Below, one piece after another: positions 47,680-56,991 of a stretch of 64,000 nucleotides of DNA. The stretch spans positions 30,509-94,508 of the forward strand of contig JANYKQ010000038.1 in the NCBI GenBank assembly GCA_025358115.1, read 5' to 3'. The translations under genes were made by a program, and so were the position numbers. Each line of letters starts with the position of its first letter. Position 1 is the stretch's first letter. The notes under the pieces were generated by a model that was not told the DNA's origin, ran no database searches, and saw nothing but the letters and a program-made list of their open reading frames with translations. Origin of the DNA: Methanomicrobiales archaeon. GTDB taxonomy: Archaea > Halobacteriota > Methanomicrobia > Methanomicrobiales > Methanospirillaceae.

Positions 47680-48585
47680 CTACTTGTTCCTGAACTGGAA
47701 CTCAGGGGCTTTCCGGTACTGCTCAAAATAATTGCCTGTCAGGTCATTTTCCCGTTCCCTGAGCTGGTGCGGCAGTACCGGGTTTTCCAGGCCATGGAAT
47801 GAAAACCGCAGTTCTTTTTCACTCCTGGATTTCCGGGCATGGTCTTCCAGGCGCCGGGCACAATTTCCTGACTGGCCGATATATACAATCTCCTGCGAAC
47901 CGGCATCGGTGAGAATATACAGGCCCGGGCCGGCGGGTGCAGCAGGGATTGTTCCCGTCCCAAGGGTTTGAGGAATGCTCCAGGCAAGTCCCATCCAGCC
48001 CGGTTCACCGGGTGTTCCGGCTGGCTTTAGCGGGGGAAGGCCCGGGCCCCCCGCCGGGTTATCCTTCTGCCCTGCTTCCAGTTTACCGCCGCGAAGGCTC
48101 TCTTTCCGGGACGTGGATCGCCGGTAGCGCGGGTGGATACGGCCGAAGTTGCACGGCGTTGACTCACCCTGTTCCTGCCGGTACCGGTATAACAGGTAAC
48201 TCTCCATCCCCTGTCGCCCGCTGGTAGTTGCATCGAGCGGGGATGCCGAACACTCGTAGGCGAAACCTTCAGCATCCTGCCAGGCCCAGAGAGCCGGCGC
48301 TTCCGCGTGGGGATCGGCCCAGGGCATCAGGTCCCTGCCTTTGAGTACCATGCGGAGATCGGCCAGGCGCTGGTGGAGGATCTTTTTTGTCTCGCCGATA
48401 TACATGAGGAAGTCTTTGCCCGCGGGCCGGATGCGGAAGAGGCCGGGCTCTTTGGGGATCTGCCGGAGTTCGTACTTGTCCGCGGTAAACGGTATCCACG
48501 GGGTCCAGGGAAGGGAGGCCCAGGTCTCAGAAAAGAACTCTTTTGCCGGAAGCTCATTTACCAGGATATCGGAATCAGGCACCAT
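47680..48585 (-). CDS. double GIY-YIG-domain protein, paralogue 2
   Basis: GLFRIRPAGKDFLMYIGETKKILHQRL and GLYILTDAGSQEIVYIGQSGNCARRLEDHARK...ENDLTGNYFEQ. Confidence 0.82.
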   Translation of the reverse strand: MVPDSDILVNELPAKEFFSETWASLPWTPWIPFTADKYELRQIPKEPGLFRIRPAGKDFLMYIGETKKILHQRLADLRMVLKGRDLMPWADPHAEAPALWAWQDAEGFAYECSASPLDATTSGRQGMESYLLYRYRQEQGESTPCNFGRIHPRYRRSTSRKESLRGGKLEAGQKDNPAGGPGLPPLKPAGTPGEPGWMGLAWSIPQTLGTGTIPAAPAGPGLYILTDAGSQEIVYIGQSGNCARRLEDHARKSRSEKELRFSFHGLENPVLPHQLRERENDLTGNYFEQYRKAPEFQFRNK

Positions 48586-48821
48586 ACGTGATCATACTCT
48601 GGGCGGGGAACGGGATAAGCGTGGTGCCTGCCGCCAGGAGCAGAGGAATCATATCTCCGTCACCAGCAGATCCTTGGGATGAGAGGTGAAGTGCCCTGCA
48701 AAGCCAGCCCCTGTCTGCCCGTGAAGGTTTGAGCATGGATATCCCGGCACGTAAAAAAAAACAGAACTGTAAGATATAAATCCTGCCGTTGAATAAAAAC
48801 AATTGAAGCATTCATATCCGG

Positions 48822-49529
48822 TTGATCCAGTTTCTCCACGATACATTCCCGACAACAACTTATTACCCGTTCAACCTGGACATTTTTACCCGGACGGATT
48901 CGATTGCCTTTGAAAGTCCCGTGACCTTCTTCATGGGCGAGAACGGGACCGGGAAATCCACCCTGCTCCGGGCGATAGCAAAACACTGTCACATCCATAT
49001 CTGGGAGGAGCGGACCGGGCACCGGGACCCAAAAAACCCGTTTGAAGACCTGCTCCACGAGAATATCCGGGTCGAGTGGACTGACGGCAGGGTTGCCGGC
49101 TCATATTTTGCATCGGAAATTTTCCGGCATTTTGCCGAAGTGCTGGACGGGTGGAGCAGGGTTGACCCGGGCTGCCGGGATTATTTCGGAAACGGCTCCC
49201 TGGTTGTCAAGTCCCACGGCCAGTCCCACATGAGTTTCTTTGAGAACCGGTTCCGACGAAAAGGCCTGTACCTGCTCGATGAACCGGAGAATGCCCTCTC
49301 TCCCACGCGGCAGCTCGAACTCCTGCGCCTGCTGGGGGAGATCAGCCGGCAGGGCAATGCACAGTTCATCATCGCCACGCATTCTCCCATTCTTCTTGCG
49401 TTTCCTCAAGCCGACATATACTCCTTTGATGCAAGTCCCATCCGGAGGATAGCGTACGAGGATACGGATTATTTCCGGATCTACCGGGATTTTCTCAACA
49501 ACCGGGCGAAATACCTGGAGGGGATTTGA
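48822..49529 (+). CDS. ABC/SMC-type AAA ATPase
   Basis: Walker A FFMGENGTGKST, signature-like SHGQS, Walker B GLYLLDEPENALSP, H-motif IIATHSP; apparent TTG start. Confidence 0.85.
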   Translation: MIQFLHDTFPTTTYYPFNLDIFTRTDSIAFESPVTFFMGENGTGKSTLLRAIAKHCHIHIWEERTGHRDPKNPFEDLLHENIRVEWTDGRVAGSYFASEIFRHFAEVLDGWSRVDPGCRDYFGNGSLVVKSHGQSHMSFFENRFRRKGLYLLDEPENALSPTRQLELLRLLGEISRQGNAQFIIATHSPILLAFPQADIYSFDASPIRRIAYEDTDYFRIYRDFLNNRAKYLEGI

Positions 49530-49627
49530 GGGGTGTAAAAAAGATGAGTGGCAGGTAAATATCGCGCCAGGTTTCAACGGCCGGAGTATACCGGCCGGTA
49601 AACGATCACAGGAAAAGATCTCTTTTT

Positions 49628-49775
49628 TTATTATCCCGATGCTCTGCGATTTTAAAGTGTATCCTCACGGTGGAGATTATAGAGCCGGGCCACCGGCAGT
49701 ATGATGCAGGGTTCCTGGCTGCCGTCACGTAATCGAATGCAGAGGGATATACACTCTTAAGGGGGATATCGCCCG
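49628..49775 (+). pseudogene. decayed copy of the small gene at 55463..55738
   Basis: TATTATCCCGATGCTCTGCGATTT...GATTAT...GGGCCAC...ATCGAATGC...ATACAC aligns with 55452-55590 but frame is broken. Confidence 0.5.
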
Positions 49776-49802
49776 GCTCCTGGACCTGCACTGGTAAAAA
49801 AA

Positions 49803-50036
49803 TTATTCACTTTCAACAATGAAAGCAATTTTTAAGTCAGCACGATATTCGACAATCCTGTTGTTCTTTACTTTTGCCGTAAAGTGCTGCACATCCACAC
49901 CCGTGATATTCCTGATGCTCCGGGATGCAGCTTCGATTGCATTTGTGGTGGCTTCTTCCCAGCTGTTGGGGGAGCTGCCGATCAATTCAACAACCTTGGC
50001 TACAGCGATATGCTCATTTTTATGGGTATCTTTCAT
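49803..50036 (-). CDS. dodecin
   Basis: MKDTHKNEHIAVAKVVELIGSSPNSWEEATTNAIEAASRSIRNITGVDVQHFTAKVKNNRIVEYRADLKIAFIVE. Confidence 0.92.
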   Translation of the reverse strand: MKDTHKNEHIAVAKVVELIGSSPNSWEEATTNAIEAASRSIRNITGVDVQHFTAKVKNNRIVEYRADLKIAFIVESE

Positions 50037-50485
50037 TTTTGTCTTCTCCTTAAACGCCCGGTTTCGGGTTGGTGTGAGGAAGTGGTTTGGCGTGATATGC
50101 TTTTTGCTGAAATGCAAAAATCCACTTTGATATTTTTATTGTTACGCCTGACTGGTTTATCCCAAAAAACCCTCGTCCTGACAGCCCGGGTAATGCCGGG
50201 GTTTAACCCGGGTGAAAGGGTAAACGGGTACCAGTTTTAGGAATGAAGGGGGTTTTTTTTACGAGAAGTCCTGGCAAAAATAATGTTTCTGTATTTCTCA
50301 CGGTTATGGACATTCCCTGCGTAAACTGTGGTATCTGGTATAATGATGACAAAAACCCGCAGCAGGTAAATCATCTCCCGGGGAAATGAATTTTTTCCCG
50401 GGTTCAATTTCCAGTTTCTCGTCCGCTCGCGGAATGTTTTACATTTTTTTTAAAAGTCGGAAATACCCCCGCTCTCAAACCGTAT

Positions 50486-50977
50486 TCAGAGTACATCAAT
50501 GACTTTTTCCACAGAGGTCTCAAACGGGTCTTTTGAACAGTCGATCGTTACATCCGCATACTTCTCATACAGGGGAATCCTCTCATCATACATCTCGTGC
50601 AGGGTCTCGCCACGGGAGAGGACAAGCCCCCGGGTCGTGATGTTCCGGAGCCTTCTCTCCATCTCTTCAAATGAGATCTCCAGGTAAACGACAATGCCTT
50701 TTGATTTGAGGTGTTCCATTGCTCTCCTGCTGAAAACAGCACTCCCCCCGGTGGCGATAACCGTATTGTGGCAATGAAGGGACAGGATCGTCTCTTCCTC
50801 GATCTTTTTGAACGCTTCGGGCCCGCCCGTGTCAATAATTTCCTGCAGGAGTCGTCCGGTCATTTCCTGGATCGCGATATCGGTGTCGATAAATTTCATT
50901 CCCAGCGTTTTTGCCAGGATGACTCCCATGGTGCTCTTTCCTGCGCCGGGCATGCCGATGAGGATGATGTTTTTCAT
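50486..50977 (-). CDS. aroK: bacterial-type (P-loop) shikimate kinase
   Basis: MKNIILIGMPGAGKSTMGVILAKTLGMKFIDTDIAIQ...VIATGGSAVF. Confidence 0.82.
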   Translation of the reverse strand: MKNIILIGMPGAGKSTMGVILAKTLGMKFIDTDIAIQEMTGRLLQEIIDTGGPEAFKKIEEETILSLHCHNTVIATGGSAVFSRRAMEHLKSKGIVVYLEISFEEMERRLRNITTRGLVLSRGETLHEMYDERIPLYEKYADVTIDCSKDPFETSVEKVIDVL

Positions 50978-51037
50978 GGCGGGATTCTCCGGAAGGTATT
51001 GTTCGTGCCGGGTAATATTGAAAAGCACTGAGGGGAA

Positions 51038-51181
51038 TTACCCGCTGTAAACCAGGTACGATCTCCGCTCCGGGTAAGCAAAGTGCCTCTTCTGCAGTAA
51101 TCCGTACTTCTTATATGCATCCTCCGCAATGAAACCGCTGTTGAGGGAACCGCTGTGCACAGGAACGGTGAACTTTATCAT
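51038..51181 (-). CDS. 47-aa hypothetical protein
   Basis: Manual translation MIKFTVPVHSGSLNSGFIAEDAYKKYGLLQKRHFAYPERRSYLVYSG*. Confidence 0.35.
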   Translation of the reverse strand: MIKFTVPVHSGSLNSGFIAEDAYKKYGLLQKRHFAYPERRSYLVYSG

Positions 51182-51246
51182 CCGTTCCGCACTACTGAGG
51201 AATTAATCTTTATGGGGGATACCCGTAAACTGAGGTGAAGAGCGGT

Positions 51247-51399
51247 ATGAAGCCCCGCAAACACGAGATACCGACCCTGACTGATCTGGAGGCTGAAAAC
51301 ATAGTGACCCGCAGAAATGAAGAGGATCCCAAACTGCCCATCCTTCCTGACGGGGAAGCTGAAAACATCGTAATCCGGAGAAACGGAAAAGCCCGTTGA
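51247..51399 (+). CDS. 50-aa hypothetical protein with internal duplication
   Basis: Manual translation MKPRKHEIPTLTDLEAENIVTRRNEEDPKLPILPDGEAENIVIRRNGKAR*. Confidence 0.4.
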   Translation: MKPRKHEIPTLTDLEAENIVTRRNEEDPKLPILPDGEAENIVIRRNGKAR

Positions 51400-51771
51400 G
51401 GGTCCCGGGGTGGCGGGCATGACGCTATAGCTCCACAGCCTGTGAGGCCTGCCCCGGAGTTGAGTTATTACCCACGGTTCCGGAAACGGTATCCCGGTGA
51501 GCGGACAATCGTGCAGGGATTTTCCTTTGTCTGCCAGGATTTATTGCACCAACGCGAGCGCGGGATCCTGTTCATTACCCATGAATGCCCACTGCATTTT
51601 CTTTACATTGCTAATGTATAAAAGTAAATTTACGCCGTATTTTTGTTAGTGAACAGGGAGAATATTCTTGCGGTGGTAACACTTCAATGGTTTTTGTCAT
51701 CCCGCAGCCAGCAGGGGCTTGCACCGGAAGGTGATGAACGGGGATGAAAAAGTCGAAGAGTATCAGTCCCT

Positions 51772-53037
51772 TTACAAAAACCGGCTCTTCAGTCTCGCCA
51801 CATCTTCCGGCAGATCCAGAACATGCATCTTCCGGTGGCAGTTGGGACAGAGGAAAACGGTATTCTCCCTTACATCCTCTCCTCCTTTGGAGAGCCAGTG
51901 GATGTGATGGGTTTCGAGATAGGGTTCCCCGTTCCGGGTACTGAAAGGAGCGGGCTGGTTGCAGAGCTGGCAGACTCCTCGTTGTGCATGGGCCGGAACG
52001 AGCGGTTCCTGCTTCAGTTGCGGGGATGCTGCACTGTGCATCCTGCGCCCTTTCAGGGAGCCCGGTGCCGGGGATCCGGGATCTGATGAGGTGAAGGTTT
52101 TCCTCCGCAGGAGTTCCTCTTTGGTTTCCTCTAATTCCCGGTAGTGGAGCGGGGGCCGCTTTTGACCGGTGAGTTTTAAGGGAAAGATGCAGACCTCCCG
52201 GAGATTCTTTTCACGGTCGGGCTGCCGCGAGAGGAAGGGTTTGTCGGAAGGTTCCACTTCTCCCATGTACACATAGTGTCCCGGGACAAATACTTCAAAA
52301 AGGTAGAGGCGGACTCCCCGGGTTTTTGATTCCACGAGTATTTTGTTCTCCGGCAGCGAGATCCCCTGTTTGCCGCCCAGTCCCCGGCCGGTATAGTGAA
52401 AGAAATTGTTCACCCATGTGTCTTCAAACGGGGAGCTGGTGTGATCCGATACAATCACGAAACCACCGGCCTTTAACGATCGCCGCATGGTTCCTTCGGC
52501 CCCGCAGTGGAAGATGGCCCGGAGGGTCTCGTTGTCAATAGTGTCACCGGGTTTGAGCGGCACCGGGAACTCCACCGGGACCGCACCGGGTGACGGGGCA
52601 TCTTCGAACGCTACATCATAGTGGCCGGCCATATCCCTCCGGGTAAAGTACACGGAGGGTGTTTCATTGGATTCTTCCCGGCTTTTCTTAAAAAACTCCA
52701 GCCACCGGGGATATACGGTGCGGAGAACTGCGGCAAAGTCCGCATTCCACATCATTCTTGTTCTGGGAGAGAGGTGACTGGTCTTTTCAATGAAGGCATC
52801 GAACTGTTGATTCTCCAGCCAGAAGACGACTGCTCTTTTTTTACCCGGCTGTAAGTCCCCTATCGCGAAGAAGTCCCGGATCTTTTCGGGGATTATGGTC
52901 TCGCGGAAGAGGAAGAACGACCGGTCGGTCTTTTTAATTGCAACGGGCCCGGGTTCTAGAGACCAGGAGAGGGAGTGGAAATCTTCATCAAACCCATCGG
53001 ATTCGTCTTCATGGGGGCCCGTATTGTGTTCGTGCAT
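51772..53037 (-). CDS. SRA-like/HNH endonuclease, candidate modification-dependent (type IV) restriction enzyme
   Basis: HTSSPFEDTWVNNFFHYTGRGLGGKQ...NKILVESKTRGVRLYLFEVFVPGHYVYMGEV (McrA-type SRA-like); C-term VCQLCNQPAPF...LETHHIHWLSKGGEDVRENTVFLCPNCHRKMH. Confidence 0.85.
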   Translation of the reverse strand: MHEHNTGPHEDESDGFDEDFHSLSWSLEPGPVAIKKTDRSFFLFRETIIPEKIRDFFAIGDLQPGKKRAVVFWLENQQFDAFIEKTSHLSPRTRMMWNADFAAVLRTVYPRWLEFFKKSREESNETPSVYFTRRDMAGHYDVAFEDAPSPGAVPVEFPVPLKPGDTIDNETLRAIFHCGAEGTMRRSLKAGGFVIVSDHTSSPFEDTWVNNFFHYTGRGLGGKQGISLPENKILVESKTRGVRLYLFEVFVPGHYVYMGEVEPSDKPFLSRQPDREKNLREVCIFPLKLTGQKRPPLHYRELEETKEELLRRKTFTSSDPGSPAPGSLKGRRMHSAASPQLKQEPLVPAHAQRGVCQLCNQPAPFSTRNGEPYLETHHIHWLSKGGEDVRENTVFLCPNCHRKMHVLDLPEDVARLKSRFL

Positions 53038-53411
53038 GGTTTGCTTCCAGAAGGTTTTGGGAGATGGGGGGATAAGGGTTATCGCTCATCAGGGCTGAGT
53101 TGATTTTGGCCGGCTGAATTTTTTTAAAACTTCTAAAATTTTTCAGATCAAGGGAAAATTTTGTCCTTGCCCTGGTTTTACGGTAAAGCAGGGTTACTCC
53201 GGATAATTTTCTTATACATCCGGTAAACCGGGATCCGGTTGTTGTGCCGGGTGTCACCCCCAGATATTCTGAGGTTACCGGAGAACGGGAGATGCGGGGT
53301 GGTTGTACATGGAGTGGCAAACACTTTTTCCGGCCCTGCGGGAAAGTTACCGGTCAAAGGAATCCGGGATTTTTTTTTTAAAAAGAGAATAATTCCGGCT
53401 GGTTAAAACGC

Positions 53412-55163
53412 TCACAGCCAGATCGTGACAGACTTGTGGTAACCGGCCCCGCCGTGAACATAGCCCCAGCCGTTTATAACGCGATCCCAGGCATACAGCC
53501 AGAACGTGTGCGCACAACGGGTTGATGTCGGGTCGCCGGCAACCGTCGCGTCCCACCAGGGGTTTGGCAGCACGGGCGGGGGTGGCACCGCTGTCGGCGT
53601 AGTGATACCGGCCCACCGGTGCGAAGGCGAGATATGGTTGCTGTAGCTGTCGCCAGCCACCGTGGCTGATCTGTTCTCGCCCCAGTAGGCTACAAGGCTC
53701 CATCCGGCCAGGTGCTGCTGTGCCTGCGAGGCGGTGATGGTGAAGGTGAACCAGGGATTACCCGTCATCACCACGTCGCAGGTCCTGACAGGTCTGGTCG
53801 TCATCTTCGGCAGCGGTGTTACCACCTGGTTGATCTGTAAGAACCCCACGGTGGGCCCGGTATTATCGATAGTCAGCGTTACGGAGCGCTTTTTTACGGG
53901 AACCGCCTTGATGAGTTCCTTGTTTTTATCGTACAGTTCGATGATGATGCTGACAAGCCCGTTTGGCTGGCTGCCCGTTGAGAGCAGCATCCCCAGCCAG
54001 TAGTTCAGCCAGATCTCGCCCGCGTCCCGGACCGGATAGAAGCCGCCTGCCGGCATGGTGGTAACGAGCTCGAACCGGTCCAGGGCCGTGTTCCAGCGGT
54101 AGTCGCTGTATCCCTGGACTGACGCGACTTCGTGACCGGCCGGACCGGCAAGAACCTTGTAGTACCTGGCCTGGCTGTCCCGTGCCAGGTTGAAGTTGAT
54201 CATGATGGGCAGTGTGCCGCCAAACGGTGCATCCCTGACCTGGAAGAAATAGTCCGGGTCCATGGTTGTTGTGGCATACCCGTCCACGATATGCATGGTA
54301 TCCACCGGCACAAACCCGATGCCGAGCAGGAGCGGCCCGGTGGATGCATAGGGCGTGAGGAAAACCTCATCAATCTCCCGGTGGCAGGAGATGAGCAGGT
54401 GTCCCGGGGAACAGAGCGCAAGGCCCCGGGCACTGTCTCCCACGGGGCCGGCGATATCTGATACCAATGGCGCAGGTATGGTGAGATCCAGTTTCCTCAA
54501 TAAACCGGCGGGTGAACTGCCCTGGATGAACAGGATCGCTGTCTCGCCGGCATCTGACCACAGCATATGCTGCGGGTAATTGAGACCGGACGCCACCACG
54601 GTGTTCGTGCCCGCAGCGAGATCGTACCGGACTATGGTGTTACTGCTGCGGTTACTCACGTAAACATAACGCCCGTCCCGGCTTGCAAGTACCCCGCTCG
54701 TGTTGGAGGTGTCCAGCCCGGATGCGACCGCTGATGGCGAGTTGGTTGAAAGGTTGATCCGAACAAGGTTTCCGGCAACGGCCACGAAGGCATACCCGTG
54801 TGTCTCATCAAGACCGATCTGGTTAATGGATCCATTGCCCAGTCCGCTGGCAATGACAGTCGCGGCCGCACGGTTGAGGTTGCTGAGCGGTACCCGCAGC
54901 AGGTTTCCTCCCCCCACCCTCTCAGAGATATAGGCAGTATTGCCATCTGCGCTCAGCATAATATCAGACGGGGTGTTGTAACCCGTACCAACAACTGTAA
55001 CCGGTTTGGGACTTATGGAGGTATTGCTGATCGCGGAGAGAGCATAGATCTTGCCGTCACCCTGGTTTGCCACCAGGAGTTTGTCATGGTCCTGCCAGTA
55101 CGCACAGCCGTCATATGTTCCGCCCGTTGGAGGGCTGATTGAATGTGGAATCGGTAGTGTCAT
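53412..55163 (-). CDS. beta-propeller (NHL/YncE-like) protein without obvious signal peptide
   Basis: Repeating blades e.g. NTPSDIMLSADGNTAYISERVGGGNLLRVPL, GVLASRDGRYVYVSNRSSNTIVRYDLA. Confidence 0.8.
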   Translation of the reverse strand: MTLPIPHSISPPTGGTYDGCAYWQDHDKLLVANQGDGKIYALSAISNTSISPKPVTVVGTGYNTPSDIMLSADGNTAYISERVGGGNLLRVPLSNLNRAAATVIASGLGNGSINQIGLDETHGYAFVAVAGNLVRINLSTNSPSAVASGLDTSNTSGVLASRDGRYVYVSNRSSNTIVRYDLAAGTNTVVASGLNYPQHMLWSDAGETAILFIQGSSPAGLLRKLDLTIPAPLVSDIAGPVGDSARGLALCSPGHLLISCHREIDEVFLTPYASTGPLLLGIGFVPVDTMHIVDGYATTTMDPDYFFQVRDAPFGGTLPIMINFNLARDSQARYYKVLAGPAGHEVASVQGYSDYRWNTALDRFELVTTMPAGGFYPVRDAGEIWLNYWLGMLLSTGSQPNGLVSIIIELYDKNKELIKAVPVKKRSVTLTIDNTGPTVGFLQINQVVTPLPKMTTRPVRTCDVVMTGNPWFTFTITASQAQQHLAGWSLVAYWGENRSATVAGDSYSNHISPSHRWAGITTPTAVPPPPVLPNPWWDATVAGDPTSTRCAHTFWLYAWDRVINGWGYVHGGAGYHKSVTIWL

Positions 55164-55462
55164 GATTATCTTTCCTAAACAACAGGCAACGTACGTGTCC
55201 CTGTCTCTTCATCACTTTCATCCGTGTCCGTTAAGGACGACGGTTGATGTATCAGGATATCATTTTGTGCTATATAATTATTATCTTCTATAAAATACAT
55301 CAGGAAAAATGAGGAAAATATTGCAGGGATAATTCATGTGCAGGAACCGGTACCTGGAGGAATTTTAAAGAGACCCGTGCGATCTCTTTCCCTTGAGCCG
55401 GGCCGAAGGATTAATCGACCAGCAAACATTTAACAGAATATATCTTTGTTTTTATTATCACC

Positions 55463-55738
55463 ATGCTCCGCGATTTCGGTATACCCCTCACGATGAAGAT
55501 TATGGCGCTGGGCCACTCGCTGTACGAGGCGGAGTGCATGGCCGCCATCATCGCGATCGAATGCCTGGTGGTATACACGATCATGGGATACCGGTTCTCG
55601 TTTGATGAATCAAAAGAGGAACCCGGTATCTTCTCCGCACCTGCTGTCATCCACACCGGAACCCGAAAAATCGCGGGCTGTGAAGCTGTACACGTGGATG
55701 CCCGGAGAAATTCTCCTGCTCTTTTAACAATGACCTGA
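55463..55738 (+). CDS. small hypothetical membrane-associated protein
   Basis: MLRDFGIPLTMKIMALGHSLYEAECMAAIIAIECLVVYTIMGYRFSFDE...; decayed paralogue at 49628. Confidence 0.45.
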   Translation: MLRDFGIPLTMKIMALGHSLYEAECMAAIIAIECLVVYTIMGYRFSFDESKEEPGIFSAPAVIHTGTRKIAGCEAVHVDARRNSPALLTMT

Positions 55739-56363
55739 TCCGGTTATCGTCCGGGATGTACAGGCTATTTGTCTGGTCCTGCATCTCCGGACCGAACCCC
55801 GGATGCAAGGAAATTATTCCTGCAGAAGAGCGGAGGCTCTCTTTCTCATGAACTGCTGCTGAACAAAAATGACCAGAAAGCGAGGTGAGCACTATAGGAA
55901 ATGATCTTTGTACAGGCAATCCCATCCCCCGGAATTGCGGAAAATCTTTTGGCAGGAATCTGCCGGAACCGGAAATTAATCCGGTACGTTATGATGCAGA
56001 GACTGGCGGTACCGGGCGGGAGAAGTATCCGGAAGGATTCGATCCGGTGACCGGTGGTATCGGGTGGGAAACCCGGCCGGAAGGCTATGACCCGGAGATT
56101 GCCGGAACCGGATGTGGTCCGGAGATAAATCCGGCCTTGTCTTGTCCGGATAAAGAACCCGGCCGCCTGGCCGCCTTCTCAACCCGGGTGATCAGGCCGG
56201 GCCGGTAATCACCAGTTCCGGTGCTTCAACCCGGCTGGCCCCGGCCCGCAATGGCTTTCCGGGAAACACCCGGAAAACGGTACCTTTTCCCGGCAGATCC
56301 GGGCAGGCAGGAGATACAATTCCCTCCTGCCGGTCCCGGAAATTTTTCAGGGAGGTTTTACCA

Positions 56364-56528
56364 ATGGAAACGGAAATTATGGGGATCATCCTGGGAGCAG
56401 TGCTCCCGGTCTATCCCCTGCTCTTTGTCATCTACCAGAGAATCGGCAGGTATGATGAGATCGTTGAGGAGTTCAAACAACTCCGCACGGAACATGAACA
56501 TTACAAGGAGGTGCATCATGAACACTGA
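56364..56528 (+). CDS. 54-aa single-TM protein
   Basis: Manual translation METEIMGIILGAVLPVYPLLFVIYQRIGRYDEIVEEFKQLRTEHEHYKEVHHEH*; overlaps next start. Confidence 0.65.
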   Translation: METEIMGIILGAVLPVYPLLFVIYQRIGRYDEIVEEFKQLRTEHEHYKEVHHEH

Positions 56529-56991
56529 TCCCGCACCTGTAGCAACCGTAACGGGTCTCTACCGGGGAACCTGGAGCGGGCTTGAACCGCTGAGCAGGGA
56601 CACCCCGCTCACGCTCGATGAAGTCCGGCGCAACCCGATCTTCTATGAGCTGGAACTGCACCCGGAGGCGGGCGATGAGAACCTGATCATCGATGTGATC
56701 TATGACAACATGTCCCCCCTGCGGCTGCAGGATCTCATGCGGGGAACCGATATTCCCCGGGGGGTCCGCTTCTGGCCGGACTGGTTCGAGATCCCGCCCT
56801 ACCGGGAGATGCGGGATTGCGATGGCCATCGCGTGTACCCCCGGGCCCCGGGTATCCACACGGTCCGCATCCGGACCGCAAAGCGGAAGTTCGACCGGAT
56901 GGGAAAGGAGCGGGACTTTGGCCCGGCCAATGGCGGCTGGACAAGCCCGCTCTTTGAACTCACCATCACGGCGGATGGTGACGATGTTTGA
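56518..56991 (+). CDS. 157-aa soluble hypothetical protein
   Basis: MNTDPAPVATVTGLYRGTWSGLEPLSRDTPLTLDEVRRNPIFYELELHPEAGDEN...; overlaps both neighbours. Confidence 0.75.
   Translation: MNTDPAPVATVTGLYRGTWSGLEPLSRDTPLTLDEVRRNPIFYELELHPEAGDENLIIDVIYDNMSPLRLQDLMRGTDIPRGVRFWPDWFEIPPYREMRDCDGHRVYPRAPGIHTVRIRTAKRKFDRMGKERDFGPANGGWTSPLFELTITADGDDV

Noticed and set aside
50290-50390. 27-aa ORF MDIPCVNCGIWYNDDKNPQQVNHLPGK
   Set aside because: Only half of a zinc-ribbon motif, too short to support.
55885-56208. 107-aa ORF with repeated Y-D-P-E/GGTG-like units
   Set aside because: Low-complexity CCGGTA-rich sequence; could be real but lacks coding evidence, so not listed as a feature.
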